NCBI GenBank assembly: GCA_024195265.1
Contig: JAJLRJ010000013.1
Coordinates: 5,692,112-5,756,111, forward strand
From: Dendrophyllia cribrosa
Taxonomy: Eukaryota; Cnidaria; Anthozoa; Scleractinia; Dendrophylliidae
Length of the DNA: 64,000 nucleotides
Direction of reading: 5' to 3'
A program made the translations under genes and the position numbers. This document shows, piece after piece, positions 32,046 to 41,400 of the stretch. The first letter of the stretch is position 1; each line of letters opens with the position of its first letter. Under the pieces are notes generated by a model. The model was not told where the DNA came from. It made no database searches and worked only from the letters and a program-made list of their open reading frames with translations.

Positions 32046-32529
32046 TCTTAGGGCCTGTTTACATGAAAAGCGAGATGAGTTTTGCCCCGGGATGTCATTT
32101 ATGCATGGTTTTATCTTGAGAGCCAGAGATGAAGTGAGTGTTGATCTCAGCTGAGCATAACAGACAAAACAATATTTTCTCCAATAAATTGATGTTTGAA
32201 TTGGACACACTGTAAGAAGAAAGTCATACAGAAGATTACAACTGACCATGAGGGTTGACTTTCATCAACTGGTGAAATTGAGCTCATAGCAAAATGGATG
32301 ATCAAATTTTTATCCTTGAAACACTGTTCACATGGAATGTTTCTTTGCATTTCATCCTGGGATGATATTTCATGCTGGTGCTTAGGACCAGCATGAAATC
32401 ATGCCGGGATGATCTCATCCCAGGACGAAACCATGTAAATAGCAAAAATAAAATGACCAGAAATCAAGATGAACTAATCTCAGGTCGAAAGTCATCCAGG
32501 GCAAATACTGTCATGTAAATGGGCCATGC
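32046..32529. mobile_element. MITE forming the 3' flank of the CUB gene
   Basis: Left end TTAGGGCCTGTTTACATG, right end CATGTAAATGGGCCATG. The inner hairpin GATATTTCATGCTGGTGCTT and AGGACCAGCATGAAATCATG lies near 32385. Confidence 0.65.
32183..32188 (+). terminator. Possible polyadenylation signal of the CUB gene
   Basis: AATAAA 147 bases after the stop; another is at 32447. Both lie inside a MITE, so the transposon would supply the 3' end. Confidence 0.4.
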
Positions 32530-32798
32530 AGAAAGATGTATGTAAGAAATCCTAACCTTACAGTAGATGCATAAGAAAGCATTTCAGAGGAAAGTGGCCA
32601 ACAGGGGTGTGGAAATTTCAAAAGACCACACTGGAGGCCCTTGGTAGGGGTGGGGAGAGGGGAAGAGGGGTGGGGTGGAATAATCTTCTACTTGTAAACA
32701 ATAATGTAACTCTCTTGTGTTGCATTGCATGTCAATTATGTGCATAATGTATTGCACCAGTGTACAGACATCTAGAGCCAAGAGGGTTTCCTTTGAGA

Positions 32799-33262
32799 CT
32801 TATGCTGTGTTCACATCAAGACCGAAACATGTTTTAGAGTAATTTCATTGTTCACATTAGTTGTTAATTTCAAAACATGTTGCACGTCTGGTTCTATAAT
32901 TTTTGCTGTTTCACATGCATAAGCTCACATAAACTCTTTCCAATTACACACAAACAGATAAAAATAGAGCTTAAAGTTTTCATTGTATGATATTTGTGGT
33001 TCAGTTTCACCTATCAAGCTCTTCAGGAACAAAGGGCAATGCATTATTTAACAAGGGGATGACATTTGCGCTAACATGTTTCGTCTGGCGTAGATCAAAA
33101 CTACCTTGTGAGGTAGTTTCAATTATGCTCAGAATAAACATCTTTCGATCATGATTTGTGCAATGCGCCGCCTGATGTGAACACTTTTCATAGCAAATCA
33201 TGTTTCATTTGTGATCAGACTAAACATGTTTCACTTTAGTGTTGGTGTGAACACAGCATAAG
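32799..33262. mobile_element. 464-bp MITE with TATGCTGTGTTCACA ends
   Basis: Left TTATGCTGTGTTCACATCAA, right TTGGTGTGAACACAGCATAA. Internal AAACATGTTT motifs. The same ends bound the composite at 49357-53726. Confidence 0.75.
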
Positions 33263-33269
33263 TTCACCA

Positions 33270-34030
33270 AATAAGTAAATGGTTGCAAGCTAAGTTCTCC
33301 TAAACAGGCATGATGGCCTATCCTATTTTTTAAACTTTTTTTTCTGCATAATTTTGGTGAAGAATTCATTCTCTTTAAGCTAAAATAGTTGCATTGTCCT
33401 CAGAGATTTTCAGCCACAATATATAACAAATAAAATTAAAGAGGCAAAAACTTCACTTAAAAAAATAACACTTTATAACATGATCATAAGGGAGATATTA
33501 ATCTAAACTGATTTAAAAGAGCTACTATATAATTTTAGTGACCGTAAAAATGTGAACACTTTTTAGCATCATCAAGTTAAAAAATAACACCAAATTAATG
33601 TCATTAATTAAGACTAAATAAAGCTAATTAATATAAATGATAAATGTTCATAACAATGTTCATTACAATGAAGCATTTTTGGGAAGATATCAATGACGTC
33701 ACCAATTGTTATTAATGTGCCAACCAGAGCCTTATTGGCTGCCGAAACAAAGGGTTCTTTTGTTCCAATGGTTGGCACATTTGAATAACAAAAAGAATGT
33801 TTGTAAACAGATAACATCCCTATAGAAGATTACATGTGTTCAAACCATTAGTTTAACATAGACAGAATCAGACAGCATTCTAAAGCTTTGTTTTCACTAG
33901 TGACATGAGCATAAGCGGAAGCAAAGGCTATATACAGGTTCGACTGTATCTCCGAAAGCTAATTAACTTAGATACACATATACATAAATAACCATTAGAT
34001 CCTTAATTGACTAAACAAACAAACAAAACA
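33270..34030. other. AT-rich spacer with one small inverted repeat
   Basis: AATGTGCCAACCAGAGCCTT pairs with CAATGGTTGGCACATTTGAA (33715-33785). GTTTTCACTAGTGACATGAG near 33890 recalls the end of the palindrome at 3260. No gene seen. Confidence 0.4.
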
Positions 34031-34033
34031 AGG

Positions 34034-34333
34034 TCAGCAAAAATTACAACAGGTGTTCATAAAAGACGAAGTATTAAGTAAAACTTTAAAATCTTCAAAA
34101 ACAGTAGTTGATCTAATCTTAGCTGGTAAGTCATTCCAAGTTCTAGGCACAAAGTATCTAAAGGAATGTAACCCATATGATGTCGTTGAGACCCGTGGTA
34201 TGTTGAACTTGTTTGTTCCTCTAAGTCCTGAGTTGACAGATCTTGATACCAGCAGGTCAGATAAAGTTGTGTGCATATTATTTTGTAAACAAGTGAAGGT
34301 ATTGTAGCATAGTTTTGACGAAAATATTGCCAA
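34034..34333 (-). pseudogene. C-terminal fragment of a LINE reverse transcriptase
   Basis: Reads SYGLHSFRYFVPRTWNDLPA then KIRSTTVFEDFKVLL, the conserved end of many LINE RT proteins. It is cut off 5' and stands about 130 bases from the assembly gap. Confidence 0.6.
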
Positions 34334-34463
34334 AATTCCCGTGACACTGCCCTCTGGAAACCTTCGAAATTTGCTAACCAGTTCATCCAGAAAGTGGGTA
34401 ACTAAATATAGCGCTTTGTGAAACCCAACCAGAAGTGCATAAGTCCCCTACATTTGCCCACAT

Positions 34464-34963
34464 NNNNNNNNNNNNNNNNNNNNNNNNNNNNNNNNNNNNN
34501 NNNNNNNNNNNNNNNNNNNNNNNNNNNNNNNNNNNNNNNNNNNNNNNNNNNNNNNNNNNNNNNNNNNNNNNNNNNNNNNNNNNNNNNNNNNNNNNNNNNN
34601 NNNNNNNNNNNNNNNNNNNNNNNNNNNNNNNNNNNNNNNNNNNNNNNNNNNNNNNNNNNNNNNNNNNNNNNNNNNNNNNNNNNNNNNNNNNNNNNNNNNN
34701 NNNNNNNNNNNNNNNNNNNNNNNNNNNNNNNNNNNNNNNNNNNNNNNNNNNNNNNNNNNNNNNNNNNNNNNNNNNNNNNNNNNNNNNNNNNNNNNNNNNN
34801 NNNNNNNNNNNNNNNNNNNNNNNNNNNNNNNNNNNNNNNNNNNNNNNNNNNNNNNNNNNNNNNNNNNNNNNNNNNNNNNNNNNNNNNNNNNNNNNNNNNN
34901 NNNNNNNNNNNNNNNNNNNNNNNNNNNNNNNNNNNNNNNNNNNNNNNNNNNNNNNNNNNNNNN
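34464..34963. other. 500-base assembly gap
   Basis: All N. The round size suggests a placeholder. It lies within a tandem repeat, and 3' exons of the caspase-like gene could be hidden here. Confidence 0.95.
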
Positions 34964-35240
34964 AACGTGACACTACTGGTTCATATTCCCCACCCAACCC
35001 AGGCAAAGTTCAAATTCCCCAACCCCTGGTAGAAAAGGAGTGAATCATGAGTGAAAACGTACATTTTGGTGAAAAGTGATTGTGGATTTACACTTCAACA
35101 AACCCTCCGACAACAATGACGTGTATTCCGATTCCGTCGGACATGAAAAAAAAAAAGGAAATGTTAAACGTGACACTACTGGTTCGTATTCCCCACCCAA
35201 CCCAGTCAAAGTTCAAATTCCCCAACCCCTGGTAGAAAAA
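34964..35240 (+). repeat. Direct repeat of period about 203 next to the gap
   Basis: AACGTGACACTACTGGTTC and CAAATTCCCCAACCCCTGGT occur at 34964-35033 and again at 35167-35236, almost unchanged. Confidence 0.8.
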
Positions 35241-36287
35241 AAAATTGTCAAATGTCCGGGGTATTCCCAGTGGGATGTTGAAGCTTCCAATTGATCGGCG
35301 CATAATTCCTGTACAGATTGACCAATCTGTAACAGTGTACCTTTAGCAACGAATACTCATTAACTCTAACAGTTTGTTTTTTTAGTTAAAGTCTTTAGTA
35401 AGCTGGTCATACAATTAGTCTTTTTTGGGTTATAAGCCCTTTAGCTTCGTGTTTTTTTTTTTACCAAGTGTATTTCCACCCGCGCAAACCATCCTTATAA
35501 GCTGTTTGCTAAACCTGCAAAGTGCAATCCTTTTAAGTATTCTTTTCCTATCCGGATCGTACGTGACTAGGATAGTCTACCAGGATCTGTTGTTGGAGCC
35601 GGGAGTCTGGACCAGTTCAGGAGTGGGATTAGGTGTTTCCTCAACATGAACTAGTCACTCAGCCATTGTTAGGGATCGTTGGGGTTCGTTCTTGGGCTGG
35701 TTTGGGCTGTTGGCTTCGGCATTACACCTTGGCTAATTTATATATTTTATATTGTACATAGCTCATACCTGTTTTATATTACTTTGGCCACATCATCGTT
35801 AAGCCTTTGAACCTTTTATGCACAGTCAAACCAATACATATTAAGTGTAGCTGTACTTTCCTGTCATGCTGTTTGTCTTTCCATATTTTATTGTGGGTCC
35901 TTTTTGCAGAAAAATAGTTAAAAATAACTGCATAATACAAACCCAGTTGCCTTCAAATTAGTTTACCTCTTAAGGATATTATAGGATATCCTTTTGCCTT
36001 CTCGTTGCGTCTCATCAATAACGTCTACCAAAGCGGATGTTAGACAGCCACATCTAACTCCAGTGCCGGGGCGTTTCCCCTCCCATGCCCGTTCATTGGA
36101 GCTACTAGCTGCAATGCTAATGAATTTATCATGGTCTGATGGAGTCCAACCCTGGGAAAGCAGCAATGGGGTCCAGAATTCCTGGACTGGTTTCTGTAGT
36201 CGTGTATGTTGATGCATTAGACTTGGAGACTGAGTTTCTTGACAGTGTTCATACTCCGTTGGTTGCTAATAAATCAACACACAGACG

Positions 36288-36290
<3 letters not shown>
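35240..36290. other. No gene recognised; possible retroelement debris
   Basis: The stretch contains CCAACCCTGGGAAAGCAGCA and CAGTGCCGGGGCGTTTCCCC without a clear frame. A direct (TA)n tract follows. No claim of function. Confidence 0.35.

Positions 36291-36291
<1 letters not shown>

Positions 36292-36345
<54 letters not shown>
36292..36345. repeat. (TA)n microsatellite
   Basis: About 27 TA units, directly before the hammerhead palindrome. A similar tract is at 36608-36646. Confidence 0.95.
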
Positions 36346-36348
<3 letters not shown>

Positions 36349-36380
36349 CCAAGAAGGAAAATCACTCAACTTTGATGACC

Positions 36381-36439
36381 ATAAGTTCAATACAAACTTG
36401 TTTCGTAGGTGTTGCCACCCACTCCTCAGTTAAACTTAC
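36381..36439 (-). ncRNA. Type I hammerhead ribozyme sequence (minus strand)
   Basis: Stem I GTAAGTTTAA/TTGAACTTAT. Core CTGAGGA at 36429-36423 (fits CUGANGA). Stem II GTGGGTG/CACCTAC with GCAA loop. GAAA at 36404-36401. Stem III CA/TG with loop AGTT. TA before the cut between 36391 and 36390. All invariant bases present. Confidence 0.75.
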
Positions 36440-36455
36440 CACTTACTTATTTCAG

Positions 36456-36514
36456 GTAAGTTTAACTGAGGAGTGGGTGGCAACACCTACGAAACAAGTT
36501 TGTATTAAACTTAT
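36456..36514 (+). ncRNA. Type I hammerhead ribozyme sequence (plus strand)
   Basis: Stem I is 10 bp, GTAAGTTTAA (36456-36465) with TTAAACTTAT (36505-36514). Core CTGAGGA 36466-36472; stem II GTGGGTG-GCAA-CACCTAC 36473-36490; GAAA 36491-36494; stem III with loop AGTT; cut expected after TA at 36504. Confidence 0.8.
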
Positions 36515-36605
36515 GGTCATCAAAGTTGAGTGATTTTCCTTCTTGGATTATTCTGCTCCTACACTGTAGAGCACTTTATTGGATTCGCCGGTGAATCTTC
36601 AACTT

Positions 36606-36646
<41 letters not shown>

Positions 36647-36649
<3 letters not shown>

Positions 36650-36765
36650 CAGTTTGCAAAAATTTTGACCCCCCCAAAATATGTCATTATATCCCTGCTA
36701 TATATATTTGGATATAATGATATATTTTGGGGGGTTCAAAATTTTTGCAAACTGCTGTATATATA
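36647..36765. mobile_element. Short palindromic MITE
   Basis: CAGCAGTTTGCAAAAATTTTGA at the left and its complement CAAAATTTTTGCAAACTGCTG at the right; arms about 50 bases. Flanked by TA-rich DNA. Confidence 0.8.
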
Positions 36766-36869
36766 TATGAAATAAAAGGAAATAAAAGCCCGCTATAATA
36801 AGAAACACCAGAAACTTTGTGACGCCAGGGGCATCAACGTTCTCGAGGTTAACCAGGTCACAATGAAAC

Positions 36870-37100
36870 ATCTTTATTTATATAGGCTTAGCTTTGAATA
36901 TAATCAAGAAACTTTGCTCCACGTTGTCTCTCTTCACCCAGGTGTATAAATGGGTACGGGCGACATAATTCAAGGGGGCAACATTACAATAGACTAGCAT
37001 CCCATCCAGAGGGAGTAGTAATACTCTCAGTCGCTTCATTCTACAGAAACCAGGTTAAGCTCTGGCAGTTGTGAGCCATTAGGCTTGTGAAGACTTAACG
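36870..37100 (+). mobile_element. SINE-like dispersed repeat, copy 1
   Basis: Contains ACCCAGGTGTATAAATGGGT, GACTAGCATCCCATCCAG and TACAGAAACCAGGTTAAGCT; an inverted, diverged copy lies at 43945-44200. Confidence 0.6.
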
Positions 37101-37496
37101 TTTTGAATATTAATAATGATATTCTCAAAAGTTAAAGAATTTTGAATTACGAATATGATGGATTGCTTTTAACTTGTAACACTTGACAACAGTTTTTGTT
37201 TTCTCGGGCAAATGTGGGCTATTGTTATTTGAATCTCCCGGGGATTATAAAACAAAATTTACATAAGGAAAAACGAAATGAATTCTGTTAGTTGTAGTAA
37301 AATGACGCCATCAGTGAAATGGCCTGTTAGTTTTTATCGGTAAAATATATAGTACCCTTTGTTTCATGGTTACAGCCACCTGATCATGTCGTCGCTGCAA
37401 TTTTTCCTTTCGTAAACAAGCGATGCCATTTTAGCAACACTTTTCACCAATTATCGAATTATGTTTTCTATCAGAAAAAGAAAAATGTAATTAATT

Positions 37497-37580
37497 ACCT
37501 AGAATTGAACCCGGAACCTCTGCATGCTAACACCCGTCTTTTACTACTAGACCACTGGGTTGATCCGGCAACCCAAGAAA
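37497..37580 (-). pseudogene. tRNA-like sequence (SINE head or tRNA relic)
   Basis: On the minus strand AGTGGTCTAGTAGTAAAAGAC (A-box-like) and GGTTCCGGGTTCAATTCT (B-box-like) are spaced as in a tRNA, but no closed acceptor stem forms. Confidence 0.45.
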
Positions 37581-37866
37581 AATTTAAATATAAAAAGTGC
37601 TTTTCTTAATGACACATCTATAACCCTAATCATATTCCTAGATCTAACCTAATCGCGCGCGAATCTAGCTTAGGTGTAATAATCGCTTCCCCCAGTTTTA
37701 TCTAATAATGATAGCCTACTTTCATTCCAATCCAGGCATAAACTATAGAGAAATGGCATCGACCATTACAAAAGGTTTGGTTACTAATGAATGTTAATGA
37801 TGGCATCGACCGTTAAAAATGGCATCGCTTGTTTTCGAAAGGGAAATCGGCGTCGTCGCTACAGAC

Positions 37867-38140
37867 CGTTAAGGTGAAGTTATTCCGGCAACAACATTGT
37901 GCATCTTGTCGCGCAACAATGTTGCATGGCAGATTGCAGCCCTGATGTTGCGCGTATTACCACCCACGCGCGCAACAAAGTTTCATGTTGCAGAAAGTAG
38001 AAGCGACGTCTACTTTCTGCAACATGAAGATTTGTTGCGCGCGTAGGTGGTAATACGCTCAACACCAGATCTGCAACTTGCAACGCAACATTGTTGAGCG
38101 GCAAGTTGCATAATTTTATTGCCCGTGTTACTTCACCTTA
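37867..38140. mobile_element. Palindromic MITE with GTGAAGTAATACGGGCAAC-type ends
   Basis: Starts AAGGTGAAGTTATTCCGGCA and ends TTGCCCGTGTTACTTCACCTT. The centre AGTAGAAGCGACGTCTACTT is a hairpin tip. Long arms pair with few mismatches. Confidence 0.8.
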
Positions 38141-38280
38141 AAGTGAAGTAATACGGGCAACGCAATTGTGCAGCTTGCCGCGTAGGTGGTAATACTTGTA
38201 ACATCAGGGCCGCCACTTGCAACTCAGCATTGTTGCACGTCATATGCATGAACATTTTGCCCGTATTACTTTGTCTTTAG
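38141..38280. mobile_element. Second, shorter MITE of the same family
   Basis: AAGTGAAGTAATACGGGCAA to TTGCCCGTATTACTTTGTCT, abutting the first copy. Only 100 bases from the probable exon at 38380. Confidence 0.75.
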
Positions 38281-38379
38281 GACAGGCGGCTGTATTTACC
38301 GGCTAGTGACATATGAAAGACCATTTTCATTTATTTATTTATTTGATTTAATTTACGTATTTATTTATTTGTTTATTAC

Positions 38380-38481
38380 CTCATCGTTAGGTTCAATTGG
38401 TTGTTTTTCAGACGGTTTGATCTGGCATCGGGCTTTTAATATCTTGCGATACTCTTGCATGTACTCCTTGGAAAATGAAAG
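38380..38481 (-). CDS. Probable later exon of the caspase-like gene
   Basis: On the minus strand a pyrimidine-rich acceptor ending TCCTCCACAG and a GTAATA donor enclose 34 open codons in phase 0, the phase used by the other exons of this gene. The translation (starts LSFSKEYMQEYRKIL, ends EPNDE) is charged and helix-like; I do not recognise a domain. It could belong to another gene. The link is inferred from strand, phase and position. Confidence 0.42.
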
Positions 38482-41400
38482 CTGTGGAGGATATTAAAAG
38501 CAGAAGCAACAATCGAATCACTGCTCGAAATTGAAAGCTCTGAAGAAAATAACTTGCGATTCACATTGTACAATTCGGAAGTCTAAGTTCTAAAAAACTT
38601 TTATTACTAAACTCTGACGATAGCCAGGAAAGTTATCCACTGACAAATGGCTTGATTATGAAGCTGTATCTGGCTAAAATCAAGACACATTGTCTCCCGT
38701 ATACTTGTTTCTTGTCTTCTACGCATTTACAGGTGCGTTGTTAATAGTTCCATGTTGTTTCTTCAAGAGACACTGTCCCACCGAAATGACAAAATTTCGC
38801 TTATCTTCAGTATTTCCATGTTATATCGCTAAATACTAGCAATGCACAACTTAATTGGATAAAAAAATTCCAGAGAGCAAAACAGAAGTAGTTGTTTGGA
38901 GATACAGTGTATCGTGAAGGATTGCAAGGATGGAAGTGGATTACATTTTATCAAATTTGATTTCGTGACAGGCGGTCAAGTTATCAAAATTCCCATTCTT
39001 GTTGAATTTTGATTTTTTTTAGGCGTTGTTATGTCAATAGAAAGCATAACCAGCGGACGTGAATGGAAACTTACTCCCACCGTGGCACAAGGGTGGGAGG
39101 GGGGGGGGGGGGGGTATTGTTTTGCGGTGTTACAATATTTCTAAAATAATTTACATCTAATAGATAGCCTATGATGTGCCCTACAAGATAAGGTAAATAT
39201 TATGGGTTGTAGCGCTGCTGGGGGTCCGTGACGTCATCCAAAATGGCCGACAACATGGCCGCCATCTTGGATTTTTCTAAAAATTCAACTTTATCGGGAA
39301 AATGCGGAAATTGCAATTATTTTTTGCTAGAGTTGCAAAATATGATACAATTAAATATTTCGCTGGTTTTGGTAACATTTTATATGTTTTTTTTGCACCG
39401 AAAAAAATGTAAAATACACGCATTTTTATTAAAAAATGGCATGACCTCATGCTGCTTATGACGTCATAAATTGTTGCCATAGCAACCAGTTGTCGCCAAA
39501 CATTACTATAATGTGTTAAAAGGATAAACGAACCGCTTTCGATAAAAAATATTATTTTAACGACTTGACTATTACAAATTTACAAACAGCCAGGAGCCGA
39601 TAAACCGCCAAACGACCGAGCTCATAGCTTATGCAGATTTGAAAGATTTTCGTAAAAATTGGCCAAAACATTCCTGGGATAAAGATGAATAAAACCATGT
39701 TAGTAAATTTTGATATTTAAAATATTTTTCCTGTCGCAACCCTTTATGAAACACGACTCGAATATTTTTAGCTTCTCCAAATTTAGATGCAGATATCTTT
39801 CTAATAAATCAGATCTATCCCTTGTAAATAACACTGTGCAGCTATTTCGTTCCTGTCGTGGCATTCAATCCCCGATAAAATCAATTGAACAGCCCTCGAT
39901 CGTTTGGCGGTTTATAGGCTCCAGGCCTTTTGTAAACGAAGACATCTTTTATTAAGCTTTCTATGGATATATAATTTGTCATATTACTCTTAACCCTTTC
40001 ACTCCCAGAGTCAATTCGGGAGACATGAAGTGTACTTCTAATTTTTGAGTCTGTGGATGAAATCCTATGGTGAGACCATTCAAATGAAACCTCTTCGGCG
40101 GTACTTTTGCATGGTACCATTTGTTTTTCAATATTTCACAAATGAATTTTGGAATTTATCTTGAATTTTGATGTTTGGAACTCTTGGAAGTGAAAGGGTT
40201 AAAACTGGCGTGTGTACGAATTTTATTGCGAAGGACACCCGCGAAGGTTGGAGGGACCCTTAAAGCAAGCTCCTGGCCACATCATGAAAACACAATATAC
40301 AGTATTAGCCAAAACAGCGTCCCTTTAAATTCGAATTTGTTATGTGAGTAAAGCGTATTTACTTGTATCCCGGGGACGCAAAGGGTCCTTACGTTTATGC
40401 TTTTTTTGCGCGTAAAGGCCAACCATGGTGCTGGCCAACATGTTGCCTTCGGCATGTACTGTAACAGTTGTATATCAACCTCGTTCCCAGGGCCTTCTCC
40501 GCTTTGAAATTGGCGGAGCGGGCGCAGAAACCCCTGCGTAAGCCTGCCAATATTCTCCAAGAATCGTTATGTTTTTTGTCATGTGAAACATGACGAAATG
40601 GCGTTTTCGAAGGATATTTCCAACGATTGGTAGCCATATATCTTTTCTGGTAATCTGAACCCGTTGTTCAAACGAAACGAAGACATTCCATTATGTTTCA
40701 CGCGATAAAATATGCCAGGATATTTGGAGTATATCGACAGTCTTTTTCAGGGTGTTCTTCGCCCACCCCGCCATTTTCAAAGGAGAAGGTCCTTGCATGG
40801 ACGAGCTTGCGTGCAGAAAAGCCCTTGTGCGGAGGTTACCTGTTTCACAGCTGGAGTATCGCCGTCTGATTCCAAGCCGAATCCTCGGTACATGCGACCA
40901 GAAAAACAGCAATCAAAAATGGTATTGACCAGGCAATCTTTTCTTATTAACTTCAGTAGGTGGGGCTTAAAATGTTCGCCTGTTATACACACATCATAAA
41001 TGCGATACTCGTCAACCTGGGGAATTATTATACAATAAACATTTAAAACGTGCAACAAATTTGCCATGCTGTAGATGTAATAATGACCAGTGCATTATGT
41101 CATCCAGTTGTCTCGTTTCACACCATGTATATTTATGTCACGCTAAGATGTTTTCATCGTTTTAAATCTGTTTTCAATTCTTTGACTTCAAAATTAAAAC
41201 GGATGCGTGGACTTCAAATGGATTTTTCGAGACTTAATAAAACGCTACAGCACGATAAACGTTTTTGAATGTATGAATGTGAATATACATGTATGAAAAT
41301 CATATATTTGAACTGCGGAAAAACACGAGGGGGACACTGCGAGATAAACACTGATATAAACGAGATAAACACTGCGAGAATCACAAATTTCCCTCGTGTT

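Larger units (their letters stand above)
36347..36548. mobile_element. Palindrome with two divergent hammerheads
   Basis: ATCCAAGAAGGAAAATCACT starts the left arm and AGTGATTTTCCTTCTTGGAT ends the right arm. The arms of about 93 bases are nearly identical and enclose a short spacer around 36440-36455. Each arm carries a full hammerhead. Flanking (TA)n tracts fit the insertion habit of Penelope-like elements. Confidence 0.75.

Noticed and set aside
34383..35043. Open frames of about 200 codons on both strands
   Set aside because: They exist only because the assembly gap (N) contains no stop codons.
35963..36217. 84-codon minus-strand open frame
   Set aside because: No recognisable motif; overlapping open frame on the other strand; likely chance in retroelement debris.
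37497..37580. Functional tRNA gene on the minus strand
   Set aside because: A and B box-like words are present, but acceptor and anticodon stems do not close; kept only as a tRNA-like relic.
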